Origin: Phenylobacterium sp. J426
GTDB lineage: Bacteria > Pseudomonadota > Alphaproteobacteria > Caulobacterales > Caulobacteraceae
DNA length: 64,000 nucleotides
Reading direction: 5' to 3'
Assembly: GCF_024699945.1 (NCBI RefSeq)
Contig: NZ_JAJOMY010000001.1
Location: 62,001 to 126,000, forward strand
The translations under genes were made by a program, and so were the position numbers. Below, in pieces: positions 7,794 through 15,856 of this stretch; the first letter of the stretch is position 1, and every line of letters starts with the position of its first letter. Under the pieces are notes generated by a model. The model saw nothing but the letters and a program-made list of their open reading frames with translations, made no database searches and had not been told where the DNA came from.

Positions 7794-10457
7794 CTAGAAC
7801 GAGTACGACAGCCGGACGTAGCCCCTGCGACCCAGCAGGTCGTAGGTCATGGTGTCGGTGTTCCCGTCCGTGTAGCTGGCGATGTACGGGACGTCGGGCT
7901 CGAAGATGTTGTCGACGCCGATCGCCACGCGGGCCTGGTCGCTCACCCGGTACTGGAACTGAGCATTGTTGTAGAAGACATCGCTGGTCTTGCCGCCGAC
8001 GGCCGTGGGCGCCGCGTTGAAGTCGCGGGCCTTGCCGATCCATTGCACGGACCAGGTGGCGCTCCACTTCGGATCGTCCAGCGAGAAGGTCGCCAGGCCG
8101 CGCCACTTCGGGTAACCGCCGTTCCCGCCGCCGATGAAGCCGCGGTAGATGATCGGCGCCCCGCCCGGATACGGAATGATGGTGTAGTCCTTCAGGTAGG
8201 TCACGCCGGCGTCGATCGAAGCCCGAACGCCCCGCACGTCCCAGCCATAGCGGACGGCAGCATCGATACCCTTCACGGTCTCGGCGCCGACGTTCACCTG
8301 CTGCGAGGACAGGAAGCTCACCTCGCCCGTCAGGCTGTTGCGGGTGAAGTTCTCAGGCCCGCAGAACGGGTGCGCGAGGTTCGGGGTGTTGTAGCAGACC
8401 GACAGCTTCGTCGAGCCCGGGATCGAGCGGATGGCGTTGTCGATCTCGATGGTCCAGTAGTCCAGCGTCAGGGCCAGGCCCGGCGCGAACTCCGGCTCCC
8501 AGACCGCGCCGATCGTCAGGGTCTCGGCCGTCTCCGGCCTCAGGTTCTCGTTGCCGCCGGTGGTCGTCAGGATGGTGTTGTTCGGCTGGATGTAGTTGGC
8601 CGGAACACCCGCGGCCTGGCAGTTGGCCCGCAGCGTCGCGTTCGTGCTCGTGCTGTAGCGGCTGCAAGGATCGGTGGTCGTCAGGTTGCCCTGGGTCAGC
8701 CCGCTGAACAGCTCGGCCACGTTCGGCACCCGGAACGCGGTGCCCCAGGTGGCGCGGGCGCGCAGGCCCCAGCCCAGCGTCCAGTCCAGGCCAAGCTTGT
8801 AGTTCGTGTCGCTGCCGAACTTCTTGTAGTCCGAGTAACGGATCGCCCCGTCGAGACGGACCATCTCCATCAGCGGCAGGTCGCGGACGACCGGAACGCT
8901 GACTTCCGCATAGGCTTCCTTGGCCTTGATCGAGCCGTCGATTGGGCTCTGCTGGTTGGAGTTGGCGATGCCGGCGACGATCAGCGGGTCCGGATCGCGC
9001 CAGCCCTTGTCCTCGCGGTACATGAGGCCGGCGGCGACCTGCAGCGGCCCGGCCGGCAGCTCGAACAGGCTGCCGGTCACGTCGCCGGTGACATTCATGG
9101 TCTCGTTGCCGCCGTGGTCGACGGTCGTGGTCAGGATGTAGTTGACCACCTGCGGCGTCACGTCGCCCGCGCCCAGGTAGTCGGCGCAGGGAATGGCCGC
9201 GCCGGCGGCGAAGCTGCAGACGGCGGTGTTGATGGTGTTGGCCACCCGCTGCCGGTTGGCGATGTTGGTGAAGCCGTCGATGCCTTCGTTGCGGCCCCAG
9301 TTGGCGGCCACTTCCCAGGTCCAGTCGCCGGCGAACTTGCCGCGGGCGCCGCCGGTCACCTGATAGGTGTCGGTCTCCTGGAAGGCCATCCGCGGACCGC
9401 CTTCGACCAGGCGGCGTTGGATGACGTTGATGTTCTGGCCCGTCGGATTGGTCGGGTTCGAGGCGGCGATCGCCAGGTTGGTCAGCGTGCCCGGGGCCGA
9501 GAGCTGCTCGGTCTCGCGCCAGGTATAGAGGGCCTCGGCGAACACCTCGACGCTGTCGGTCAGGTCATACTTGCCGAAGGCGCCGGTCGTGACCCGGTGG
9601 ATCGGGTTCACCGCATTGATGTACGGGTTGCCGTTGTAGCCGTGCAGGGCCGCCGAATAGGGCGCGTAGCTGTTGCCGCCCGTGAAGTTGATCACCTGGC
9701 CGTTCGGCAGCGAGGCGCGGCCGCCGGCCGTCGACCCGCTGCCCGAGCAGAGCAGCTGGCCGCTGGCGCCGCTCAGCCCGCAAGGGGCGCGGGTCGCCAT
9801 GTTGACGGCATCCGTCTTCTGCCAGGTCGCCGCCACGGCGAAACTGCCGCGTTCACCCTGCCAGCCGTAGGACGCGTCCACCGTCCGATCGTCGCCGTCC
9901 CATTCGTCGGTGATCGCGTACCGGGCGGAGATGTCGAAGCCGTCGTAGTTGTCGCGGGTGATGATGTTGACCACGCCCGCCACGGCGTCGGTGCCGTAGA
10001 CCGCCGAGGCGCCGTCCTTCAGCACTTCGATCCGACCGATGATGGCCGTCGGGATGGTGTTGAGGTCGGGCGCGCTGTTGGCGCCGGTGCCGCCGTTCAC
10101 CAGACGCCGTCCGTTGAGCAGGACGAGGGTGCGGTTGATGCCCAGGCCGCGCAGGTTGATCGTGGCCGTGCCCCAGCCGCGCGAGCTCCAGTAGGCGTTC
10201 GTCTGGTTGCCGCCGAAGCCGGCGGCGGCCGGCAGCCGCTGCAGCAGGTTCTCGACGTTGGCGATGCCGGTGGCGGCGATTTCCTTCTGGCCGACAACGG
10301 TCACCGGGCCCACGCCCTCGATGTCGGCGCGCTTGATGCGGCTGCCCGTGACGATGACCTCGTCGACCGCGCCCTGTTCCTGCGCCTGCGCGGCGCCGCC
10401 CAGACCGACCGCGGCGCAAGCGCTCGCGAACAGAAGGCCTTTGGAGAACCTGTTCAT
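7794..10457 (-). CDS. TonB-dependent outer membrane receptor
   Basis: 887 residues with a signal peptide ending QAQEQ. The TonB box DEVIVTGSRI comes next, then the plug domain (residues about 45-170) with LRGLGINRTLVLLNGRR and VLKDGASAVYGTDAVAGVVN. The remainder is a 22-strand-type barrel ending in the aromatic terminus RLSYSF. A full-length, intact reading frame. The plug style is typical of the large Caulobacterales receptors for carbohydrates, peptides or other nutrients, and the ligand is not predictable. It is the first gene of an operon leading to a peptidase, two PepSY proteins and a HutC-type regulator. The ribosome site is AAGGGGG just before the ATG. Confidence 0.92.
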   Translation of the reverse strand: MNRFSKGLLFASACAAVGLGGAAQAQEQGAVDEVIVTGSRIKRADIEGVGPVTVVGQKEIAATGIANVENLLQRLPAAAGFGGNQTNAYWSSRGWGTATINLRGLGINRTLVLLNGRRLVNGGTGANSAPDLNTIPTAIIGRIEVLKDGASAVYGTDAVAGVVNIITRDNYDGFDISARYAITDEWDGDDRTVDASYGWQGERGSFAVAATWQKTDAVNMATRAPCGLSGASGQLLCSGSGSTAGGRASLPNGQVINFTGGNSYAPYSAALHGYNGNPYINAVNPIHRVTTGAFGKYDLTDSVEVFAEALYTWRETEQLSAPGTLTNLAIAASNPTNPTGQNINVIQRRLVEGGPRMAFQETDTYQVTGGARGKFAGDWTWEVAANWGRNEGIDGFTNIANRQRVANTINTAVCSFAAGAAIPCADYLGAGDVTPQVVNYILTTTVDHGGNETMNVTGDVTGSLFELPAGPLQVAAGLMYREDKGWRDPDPLIVAGIANSNQQSPIDGSIKAKEAYAEVSVPVVRDLPLMEMVRLDGAIRYSDYKKFGSDTNYKLGLDWTLGWGLRARATWGTAFRVPNVAELFSGLTQGNLTTTDPCSRYSTSTNATLRANCQAAGVPANYIQPNNTILTTTGGNENLRPETAETLTIGAVWEPEFAPGLALTLDYWTIEIDNAIRSIPGSTKLSVCYNTPNLAHPFCGPENFTRNSLTGEVSFLSSQQVNVGAETVKGIDAAVRYGWDVRGVRASIDAGVTYLKDYTIIPYPGGAPIIYRGFIGGGNGGYPKWRGLATFSLDDPKWSATWSVQWIGKARDFNAAPTAVGGKTSDVFYNNAQFQYRVSDQARVAIGVDNIFEPDVPYIASYTDGNTDTMTYDLLGRRGYVRLSYSF

Positions 10458-11053
10458 GACTACCCCCTTCTTGTCCCGGCTCCGCAGGGCGTCGGGATAC
10501 GACGCAGACGGAACGGTCGGCCGGAAACTCGGGGCGGAGGCCGCGCCCTGTCAATAATGTCTACACATAACCGCCGGAATTTCAGGGGCATGAAATTTCG
10601 CAGTCCGGTGCAAATGGGTCGAAACGCGCCCGATTAGGACCTGATACTCCCACCGAATTCCTTCCGCGCGAGCAAACGAGGGAATCCGTTGGTTATTTTT
10701 TGTCGTCAGATAGCAATCGGTTCTGGGTGCGCGATGACGTCGGGTTAATCACGAGATGTACTATGTGTAAGCGAACTCCGGCCTAGCTCACGACCGTCTT
10801 TGCCCAGCCGACACTGCGATCAGCACTTCGCGCCTACACAACCTGACGGCGAATGGTTTCAGGCGTTACTTCATCGCGCCTGCGCTGGCGCGAACAAATA
10901 CCTGATGCCGCCAGGCGAAATCGCAGACTGGCGGCACGAAGGACGGGCGAGGCGCCGCGACGATCGGGTGCTATAGACCGATACGCGCCCGTACCACGCA
11001 GCCCTCACAAAAAATGGCGCGCCGCGGCTCTGTCTCCTCGACGCGCCGCAACG
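10458..11053. other. Intergenic region between TonB receptor start and cusF-like gene end (no gene seen)
   Basis: About 600 bases without a convincing coding frame. It is the most A+T-rich stretch in the first 15 kb, especially 10550-10620 and 10680-10770. It holds the receptor operon's upstream signals, including the candidate operator at 10558-10567 and TTGACA on the minus strand. I see no tRNA, no clear riboswitch and no strong terminator. Confidence 0.5.
10558..10567. promoter_or_regulatory. Candidate HutC-type operator upstream of the TonB receptor operon
   Basis: TGTCTACACA contains GT-C-TA-C-AC. It fits GT-N1-TA-N1-AC, the half-site arrangement described for operators of the HutC subfamily of GntR regulators. 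It lies about 100 bases upstream of the receptor start, close to a consensus-like minus-strand TTGACA (tgtcaa at 10549-10554). The operon encodes a HutC-type regulator as its last gene, so autoregulation is a natural reading. The core is only six fixed bases, so a chance match cannot be excluded. Confidence 0.45.
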
Positions 11054-11377
11054 CTACTGCTTGCGGATCGCGACGATCTGCTGGCCCTTGAGGGTGAAGC
11101 TCACCTTGTCGCCGGCGGAGAGGCCCTTCAGCGCGGCCGGATCGGCCTTGAACGCCATGGTCATGGCGCCCCAGTTCAGCGCCTTGATCGGCTCGTGGGC
11201 GATGGTCACCGACCCGGCCCGGACGTCGATCGCCTTCACGACGCCCTGCCCCTGGGCATTGGCCGCGGCCGGCGCAGCATGACCCGAATGAGCGCCGTGA
11301 TCGTGCGACTGCGCCATGGCCGGGGCCTGGGTGGCGGCGAGGGCGAGGCCGCCCACGAGGGCGATTGCGAACTTCAT
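11054..11377 (-). CDS. cusF: CusF/CopK-like periplasmic copper-binding protein
   Basis: 107 residues from ATG 11377, with AGGAG upstream. A signal peptide (MKFAIALVGGLALAATQAPAMA) is followed by a His-rich linker (HDHGAHSGH) and the CusF OB-fold domain. The copper site is readable: IAHEPIKALNWGAMTMAF, giving the His, the Trp and the two Met (W-x-x-M-x-M) that bind Cu(I) in CusF. It lies 25 bases after copB and is probably cotranscribed. In E. coli CusF shuttles Cu(I) in the periplasm to the CusCBA pump; no CusABC genes are in this window, so it may act with CopA/CopB here. Confidence 0.88.
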   Translation of the reverse strand: MKFAIALVGGLALAATQAPAMAQSHDHGAHSGHAAPAAANAQGQGVVKAIDVRAGSVTIAHEPIKALNWGAMTMAFKADPAALKGLSAGDKVSFTLKGQQIVAIRKQ

Positions 11378-11402
11378 AAGCGTACTCCTGAACAAGGGAA
11401 TC

Positions 11403-12557
11403 TCAGAACCAGGCGCGCAGCCCGAGGACGACTCGGGTGTCCTCGATGTCGTCGCCGTGGGCGCGGGCGAAGTCGGCCGTGTCGCCGAACTTCCGCTCAT
11501 AGTGGAGGCCAACATAGGGGGCGAACTCCTGGCGGATCGCGTAGCGGAGCCGAAGCCCCAGTTCCACGTCCTGCAGCCCGGAGCCCAGTTCCAGCGCCCG
11601 GTCGGCGCTGGCCGCCAGGTTGGCTTCCACGCGCGGCTCAAGGATCAGCTTCTGGGTGAGCCGAAGATCGTACGAGCCCTCCAGCCGCGCCGAGAGGTCT
11701 CCCTTTTCCGACAGGAACAGGGCGCCGCCCACCTCGAACCAGTAGGGCGCCACGCCCTCTAGGCCGATGGTGGCATAGGTCCGCTGCGGCCCAGGCTCGA
11801 AGTCATGGCGCACGCCCGCCTGCAGGTTGAAATAGGGCCCGATGGCGCGGCGATACAGCGCCTGAACCTCGGCGCTCTCGAGCTCGCCGTCGTGGCTTTC
11901 GCCCTCCGTCTTCAAGGCGAAGCGATTGATGTCGCCGCCGTAGGAGGCCTCGCCTTCCCAGGCCCAGACGTCTCCGCCGGCGCCGGGGCGCACCTCGGCC
12001 GTCTCGAGCATGACCTTGGACCACCGCATGTCGCCATGTTCGCGCCGCAACAGCGCGCGGGCGCGGGCCATGTCGCCGGGCGCGAAGATCCGGTCCGCGG
12101 CGTAGTCGGTCGGCGCCTCGGGCGGTGGCGCATTGCCCGCCGGCAGCGTCTGCATCACGTGGTCGGCGCCATGGCTCGATCCATGCCCTGCATGCGGATC
12201 GGCGGCGCCGTGGCCGGCATGGGGATCGGCTGACGCCCCGTGCGCCGCGTGCGGGTCCGACGGGGCATGAGCCCCATGTCCGGCGTGCGGATCAGCCGGC
12301 ATGGCGTGGCCCGCGTGGGGATCATTGGCCGCCGGCGCAGCATGACCGGCGTGCGGGTCCGTTGGCGCTGGCTGACGGGGCATGGCGTGACCGGCGTGCG
12401 GATCGGCCGGAGCCCGATGACCGGCATGGGGATCCGCTGCGGCAGGCGCAGGCTGCGCCGAGGGGCCATGCTGATGATGGGCGTGCGGGTCCTGCGCCCA
12501 GGCGGCGGAGGCGGCGAGCGCCAGCGGCGCCGTGGCGGCGATCAGCAGGCGCTTCAT
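11403..12557 (-). CDS. copB: CopB family outer membrane copper resistance protein with His-rich repeats
   Basis: 384 residues, ATG at 12557, which overlaps the end of copA (ATGA). After the signal peptide comes a repeat region (residues about 22-140) with nine DPHA(G/H/A)H units separated by Ala/Pro-rich spacers. Such His clusters can bind copper ions. The remaining 230 residues are the CopB beta-barrel domain, ending RVVLGLRAWF with an aromatic terminus. CopB works with the multicopper oxidase CopA in outer-membrane/periplasmic copper tolerance. A single open frame appears to run from copA into copB, but that is a product of the copA frame break, not a natural fusion. Confidence 0.9.
   Translation of the reverse strand: MKRLLIAATAPLALAASAAWAQDPHAHHQHGPSAQPAPAAADPHAGHRAPADPHAGHAMPRQPAPTDPHAGHAAPAANDPHAGHAMPADPHAGHGAHAPSDPHAAHGASADPHAGHGAADPHAGHGSSHGADHVMQTLPAGNAPPPEAPTDYAADRIFAPGDMARARALLRREHGDMRWSKVMLETAEVRPGAGGDVWAWEGEASYGGDINRFALKTEGESHDGELESAEVQALYRRAIGPYFNLQAGVRHDFEPGPQRTYATIGLEGVAPYWFEVGGALFLSEKGDLSARLEGSYDLRLTQKLILEPRVEANLAASADRALELGSGLQDVELGLRLRYAIRQEFAPYVGLHYERKFGDTADFARAHGDDIEDTRVVLGLRAWF
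12167..12495 (-). repeat. Coding repeat: DPHAGH units within copB
   Basis: The minus strand encodes nine spaced copies of a hexapeptide, mostly DPHAGH (one DPHAHH, one DPHAAH). On the plus strand they appear as recurring gcgtgcgggtc- or gcatggggatc-like blocks. Spacing is irregular and the repeats are coding, so this is a protein tract, not a CRISPR or intergenic repeat. Confidence 0.85.
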
Positions 12558-14345
12558 TGCGCGCCTCCCTCGAGGGGACGGACGGTCACGACCCGGAACA
12601 TCCCCGCGTGCATGTGCAGCAGCATGTGACAATGGAAGGCCCAATCCCCCGGCTCGTTGGCGGTGAGGTCGAAGGACACCTTGCCGCCGGGGAGGACGTT
12701 GACGGTGTGCTTTCGCGGCTGGTGCGTCCCGTGACCGTTGACGATCTCGAAGAAGTGGCCGTGCAGGTGGATCGGGTGGGCCATCATGGTGTCGTTCACC
12801 AGCGTCACCCGCACGCGCTCGTTGAACCGGAACGGGAATCGGCTTGGTGTTCTCCGAATACTTCTCCCCGTCGAAGCCCCAGATGAACCGCTCCATGTTT
12901 CCCGTCAGGTGCAGCTCCAGCTCGCGCGACGGCGCACGGGGATCGACGTTCGGCGTCAGGGACATGAGGTCGGTGTAGGTGAGCACCTTGTGCGGGACGT
13001 TCTCCAGGCCCGTGCCGCGGTCCCCGACCCGGTCGACCGGCATCGGCGAGATCATCTGCACGCCCGGGGTCAGCTTGACCTGGGGCGCATTCTTCGGATC
13101 GCGCATCGCCATGGCCGAATGATCCATGGCCGATGCCTCGCCGGCCGCCGACGCGCCGCCGTGGCCGGCATGGGCGTCATGGCCGCCGCCTTGCGTCGCC
13201 CCATGGGCCGAATGATCCATGCCGCCCATGCCCATGTCCTTCATGGTCAGGATCGGCCGTTCGCGCAGCGGCGGGACCTCGGCCGTCATGCCGGCCCGCG
13301 GCGCCAGAGTCGCCCGCGCCATGCCCGATCGGTCGGAGCCTTCCGCGACGATGGTGAAGGCCCGATCCTCGGTGGGCGTGACGATGACGTCATAGGTCTC
13401 GGCGTTGGCGATCTGGAACTCGTCCACGGTCACCGGGCGCACGTCCTGGCCGTCGGCCTGCACCACCGTCATAGGCAGACCCGGGATCCGCACGTTGAAG
13501 ATGGTCATGGCGGCGGCGTTGACGAACCTGAGCCGCACCCGCTCGCCCGGCTTGAACAAAGCCGTCCAGTTGGACGCCGGCCCGTGTCCGTTGACGAGGT
13601 AGGTATAGGTCGAGCCGGTGACGTCGGCGATGTCGGTGGGGTCCATCAGCATCCGGGCCCACTCGACGCGGTCCTTCAGCGGCTGATCCTTGCCCGCAAG
13701 CAGGCCCGCAACCGTCTGCTTCTGGCGGTTGAAGAAGCCTGGCTGCTGCTTCAGCCGCGCCATGATCGTGTGCGGATGCATGAAGCTGTAGTCCGAGAGC
13801 ACGATCACATGCTCCCGGTCGTAGGGCGCTGGCTCAGCGCCCGCCGGATCGATCACCATCGGCGCATAGTGGCCGATCAGCTCCTGCAGGCCGGAATGCG
13901 AGTGGTACCAGTAGGTGCCTGCGTGGCGGACCTTGAACTCGTAGTTGAAGGTCTCGCCTGGCCGGATGCCGGGGAAGCTGACGCCCGGCACGCCGTCCAT
14001 CTGGAACGGCACCAGCAGGCCATGCCAGTGGATCGAGGTATCCTCGTCCGTCAGGTTGTTCGTAACCGCGATGCGGACGTCCTGGCCCTCTTTGAGGCGG
14101 ATGAGCGGGCCGGGCACCGTGCCGTTGATGGCGATCGCATGGCCCTTCCGGCCGTCCACCTGGAAAGGGGCATGGCCGATGTTCAACCGGATCTCGCCGC
14201 CCTCCAGCGCCGTGGGCCGCGGGCTCAGGCCCGGCGTCTGGCTCCGCGCCCAACTGGGCAGCAGCAGGCCGGCTCCGCCGAGGGCGCCCGCCGCGGCGGT
14301 CCGGCGCAGCACGTCGCGTCGGGATAGGTCATGTGGTCGATGCAT
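12554..14345 (-). CDS. copA: CopA family multicopper oxidase (frame break near 12840)
   Basis: About 596 residues when restored. The twin-arginine signal is SRRDVLRR. Cupredoxin domain 1 has SIHWHGLLVPFQMDGVPG and YWYHSHSG copper ligands. A Met/His-rich segment (MKDMGMGGMDHSAHG and AMDHSAMAM, residues about 365-415) follows. The C-terminal domain has HPIHLHGHFFEI and HCHMLLHMHAGMF, completing the type 1-3 sites. The last 95 codons are in a different frame. An extra base near 12838-12845 (around ATTCCCGTTCC, minus strand) breaks it, and the total length of 1792 bases is one more than a multiple of three. It probably oxidises periplasmic Cu(I) in copper tolerance. It is the first gene of copA-copB-cusF. 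Confidence 0.88.
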
Positions 14346-14421
14346 CTGCGGAGATCGGCCCTGGTCGAGAGGTCTTGGGGAGGGTCTCGGTCGCCGACAC
14401 CCTGGCCGGCGCTTCCTAGGT

Positions 14422-14449
14422 TACGCAGCCGGGGGCGCGAACCCTCATT
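14422..14449 (-). promoter_or_regulatory. Putative ECF sigma promoter upstream of copA
   Basis: On the minus strand AATGAGGG (14449-14442) and GCGTA (14426-14422) are separated by 15 bases. Exactly the same two elements with the same spacing occur upstream of the sigma-factor operon at 15797-15770. The upstream element overlaps the stop codon of the sigma gene, and the downstream element lies about 77 bases before the copA start. Confidence 0.6.
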
Positions 14450-15017
14450 CGACGCGGGCGTCCTTCAAGATTTCCGCCAGCCTCTGCCGGGCGCGGTAGG
14501 CGCGGGTCTCGATGGTCTTGACGCTGACGCCGAGGAGATCCGCCGCCTCCTGCTGGCTCATTTCGGCGAAGTAGGTGAGCAGCAGGGGCTCCTTCAGCTT
14601 GGCCGGCAGCCGCGCGATGGCCTGGTCGAGCCTGCGCCGCAGTTCCACCTCGGCAAGGGCCGCCTCGGGTGTGGCGCCGGGGTCCGGCGCGCGCATCGCT
14701 TCGGGACTGTCGGCGGAACGCTCGCCCAGTACGATCCGGCGCACGGCGAGCCTGCGCGCCCGGTCCCGGCACTTGTTCAGGGCGATGGCTCGCAGCCAGG
14801 TCGCGAACGGCCGACGCGCGTCGAAGCGGTCGAGCGCCCGCCACGCGGCGATGAAGGCCTCCTGGGTGAGCTCATAGGCGGTGTCGGCGTCGCCGATGTA
14901 GCGGCGCACGAAGCGGTACAGCGGCTCCTTGTGCCGCCGCATCAGGGCGGTGAAGGCGCGCTCCTCGCCGGCCACGGCGCGCTGGGCCAACGCCAGGTCG
15001 TCGTCGCCTTCCGTCAC
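14445..15017 (-). CDS. ECF sigma factor (CnrH-like)
   Basis: 190 residues from GTG 15017, which overlaps the stop of the upstream gene (GTGA). Sigma region 2 contains LTQEAFIAAWRALDRFD and RPFATWLRAIALNKCRDRARR. Region 4 contains LTYFAEMSQQEAADLLGVSVK and RAYRARQRLAEIL. It is nearly the same size as CnrH (191 aa from memory). It is third in an operon after a short membrane protein and a CnrX-like sensor, the same order as cnrYXH. The copper genes follow immediately, so it probably transcribes them through the motif at 14422-14449 and autoregulates at 15770-15797. Confidence 0.9.
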   Translation of the reverse strand: MTEGDDDLALAQRAVAGEERAFTALMRRHKEPLYRFVRRYIGDADTAYELTQEAFIAAWRALDRFDARRPFATWLRAIALNKCRDRARRLAVRRIVLGERSADSPEAMRAPDPGATPEAALAEVELRRRLDQAIARLPAKLKEPLLLTYFAEMSQQEAADLLGVSVKTIETRAYRARQRLAEILKDARVE

Positions 15018-15454
15018 GGCGCGGGCTGGGTGAGCGCCTCCGCGACGCGCGCGTCGAACTTGCGAGCCTGCTCGGGCGTCAGCACCTGCCGCATCGCCAG
15101 CACATGGACGATGGTCTCCTTCTGCAGTTCGCCCATCGCGTGGTGGAACCGCTCGACCGAGGCCTGCACCTCGGGCGAATACTCGTGCCTCGCCTGAATG
15201 GCGGCGGCGAGTTCGGCGTTGGCGGCCCGCAGTTCGGCCTCCCGCACCTTCCGGCGCACGGCGAAGTCCTGCTCCAGCCGCGCCAGCTGCGTCTCCTGGT
15301 CGTCCGTCAGCCGGATCTCCTTGTGCACGAACTCGTGCAGGGACGCCGGCGTACGCTTCGACTGCAGATAATGCACGGTGCAGAGCGCCCCCAGGGCGCC
15401 GGCCAGAGTCGTCAGCAGCAGCGTCAGCAGCAGTCCGCGGCTGACGCCTTTCAT
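15014..15454 (-). CDS. CnrX-like periplasmic metal sensor
   Basis: 146 residues: an N-terminal membrane anchor (GLLLTLLLTTLAGALGAL), then an all-helical periplasmic domain. The metal ligands known for CnrX (H42, H46, E63, H119, M123, from memory) have exact counterparts at H40, H44 (LHEFVH), E61, H117 and M121 (IVHVLAMRQVL), a constant offset of two. This is strong evidence for a CnrX/NccX-type sensor that relays metal binding to its membrane anti-sigma partner. Cnr senses Ni/Co, but the neighbours here are copper genes. It overlaps both flanking genes by four bases. Confidence 0.85.
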   Translation of the reverse strand: MKGVSRGLLLTLLLTTLAGALGALCTVHYLQSKRTPASLHEFVHKEIRLTDDQETQLARLEQDFAVRRKVREAELRAANAELAAAIQARHEYSPEVQASVERFHHAMGELQKETIVHVLAMRQVLTPEQARKFDARVAEALTQPAP

Positions 15455-15738
15455 CCGCGGCCCTCGAGGAGGGTCGACGGGGCAAGCTGGGGCCCAACCG
15501 AGAAGACCGAGATCTCATCGGCATGTGGCCGGGCCGACGCCGCCGCCAGGCCGCCGGTGGCCACGCCGAGGAACAGCGCGCCGACCACCGCCGCCGTCCG
15601 GAACGCAAAGACCGCTCCGCCACGCGTCTCGCCGTCGCGGTCCAGGCGCGCCCACACCGCCGGCTCGAGCTGGTCGAGGCGACGATCCGCGGGCTGGTGC
15701 TTCAGCGCCGCCAGCAGGTTATCTAGGCGATCCGCCAA
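15451..15738 (-). CDS. Small membrane anti-sigma factor (CnrY-like)
   Basis: 95 residues, from a TTG start at 15738 with GGGAG upstream. The N-terminal half is cytoplasmic and charged (LDNLLAALKHQPADRRLDQLE), suited to binding a sigma factor. A single membrane helix follows (FRTAAVVGALFLGVATGGLAA), then a short periplasmic tail. Size and position match CnrY, the 95-residue anti-sigma of the cnr system, although short anti-sigma factors diverge quickly and I identify it largely by context. It is the first gene of the operon that continues to the CnrX-like sensor and the ECF sigma factor. Confidence 0.72.
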   Translation of the reverse strand: MADRLDNLLAALKHQPADRRLDQLEPAVWARLDRDGETRGGAVFAFRTAAVVGALFLGVATGGLAAASARPHADEISVFSVGPQLAPSTLLEGRG

Positions 15739-15769
15739 GGGTGGCTCCCGCAGTCTGTTCGCTGGAGTA

Positions 15770-15797
15770 TACGCGCAACACCCTCGGGTCCCTCATT
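15770..15797 (-). promoter_or_regulatory. Putative ECF sigma promoter of the CnrYXH-like operon
   Basis: AATGAGGG (15797-15790) and GCGTA (15774-15770) on the minus strand with a 15-base spacer, identical in elements and spacing to the site before copA. The GCGTA element ends about 32 bases before the TTG start, giving a short leader. The spacers differ completely, so this is a conserved signal rather than duplicated DNA. Confidence 0.65.
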
Positions 15798-15824
15798 TCA
15801 GGGGCGATGACAAGCCGGCGCGTA
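15797..15824 (+). promoter_or_regulatory. Possible related promoter for the DUF411 gene
   Basis: On the plus strand TTCAGGGG (15797-15804), a 15-base spacer and GCGTA (15820-15824) lie about 33 bases before the DUF411 start. The downstream element and spacing equal those of the two minus-strand sites. The upstream element matches them only partly (AGGG core). It abuts the divergent promoter at 15770-15797. Confidence 0.4.
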
Positions 15825-15856
15825 TTTTGGGAAGCGTCGTCCAAGGAGAGGTGCGC

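Noticed and set aside
7278-10637. Plus-strand open frame of 1119 codons
   Set aside because: Antisense to the TonB receptor and peptidase genes. No domain is recognisable and the composition is that of a shadow frame.
12167-12495. Short repeats considered as a CRISPR array
   Set aside because: They are coding, irregularly spaced and encode DPHAGH units.
11403-14345. Apparent 980-residue CopA-CopB fusion
   Set aside because: The linking segment (PVQRARAGDAGERHHDG) is out-of-frame CopA. The true CopA end, with its copper ligands, is in the neighbouring frame, and CopB has its own signal peptide.
14445-15623. 392-residue frame containing the sigma factor
   Set aside because: The extra N-terminal part is antisense-like and overlaps the CnrX-like gene. 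The GTG at 15017 is a coupled start with a sigma-only product.
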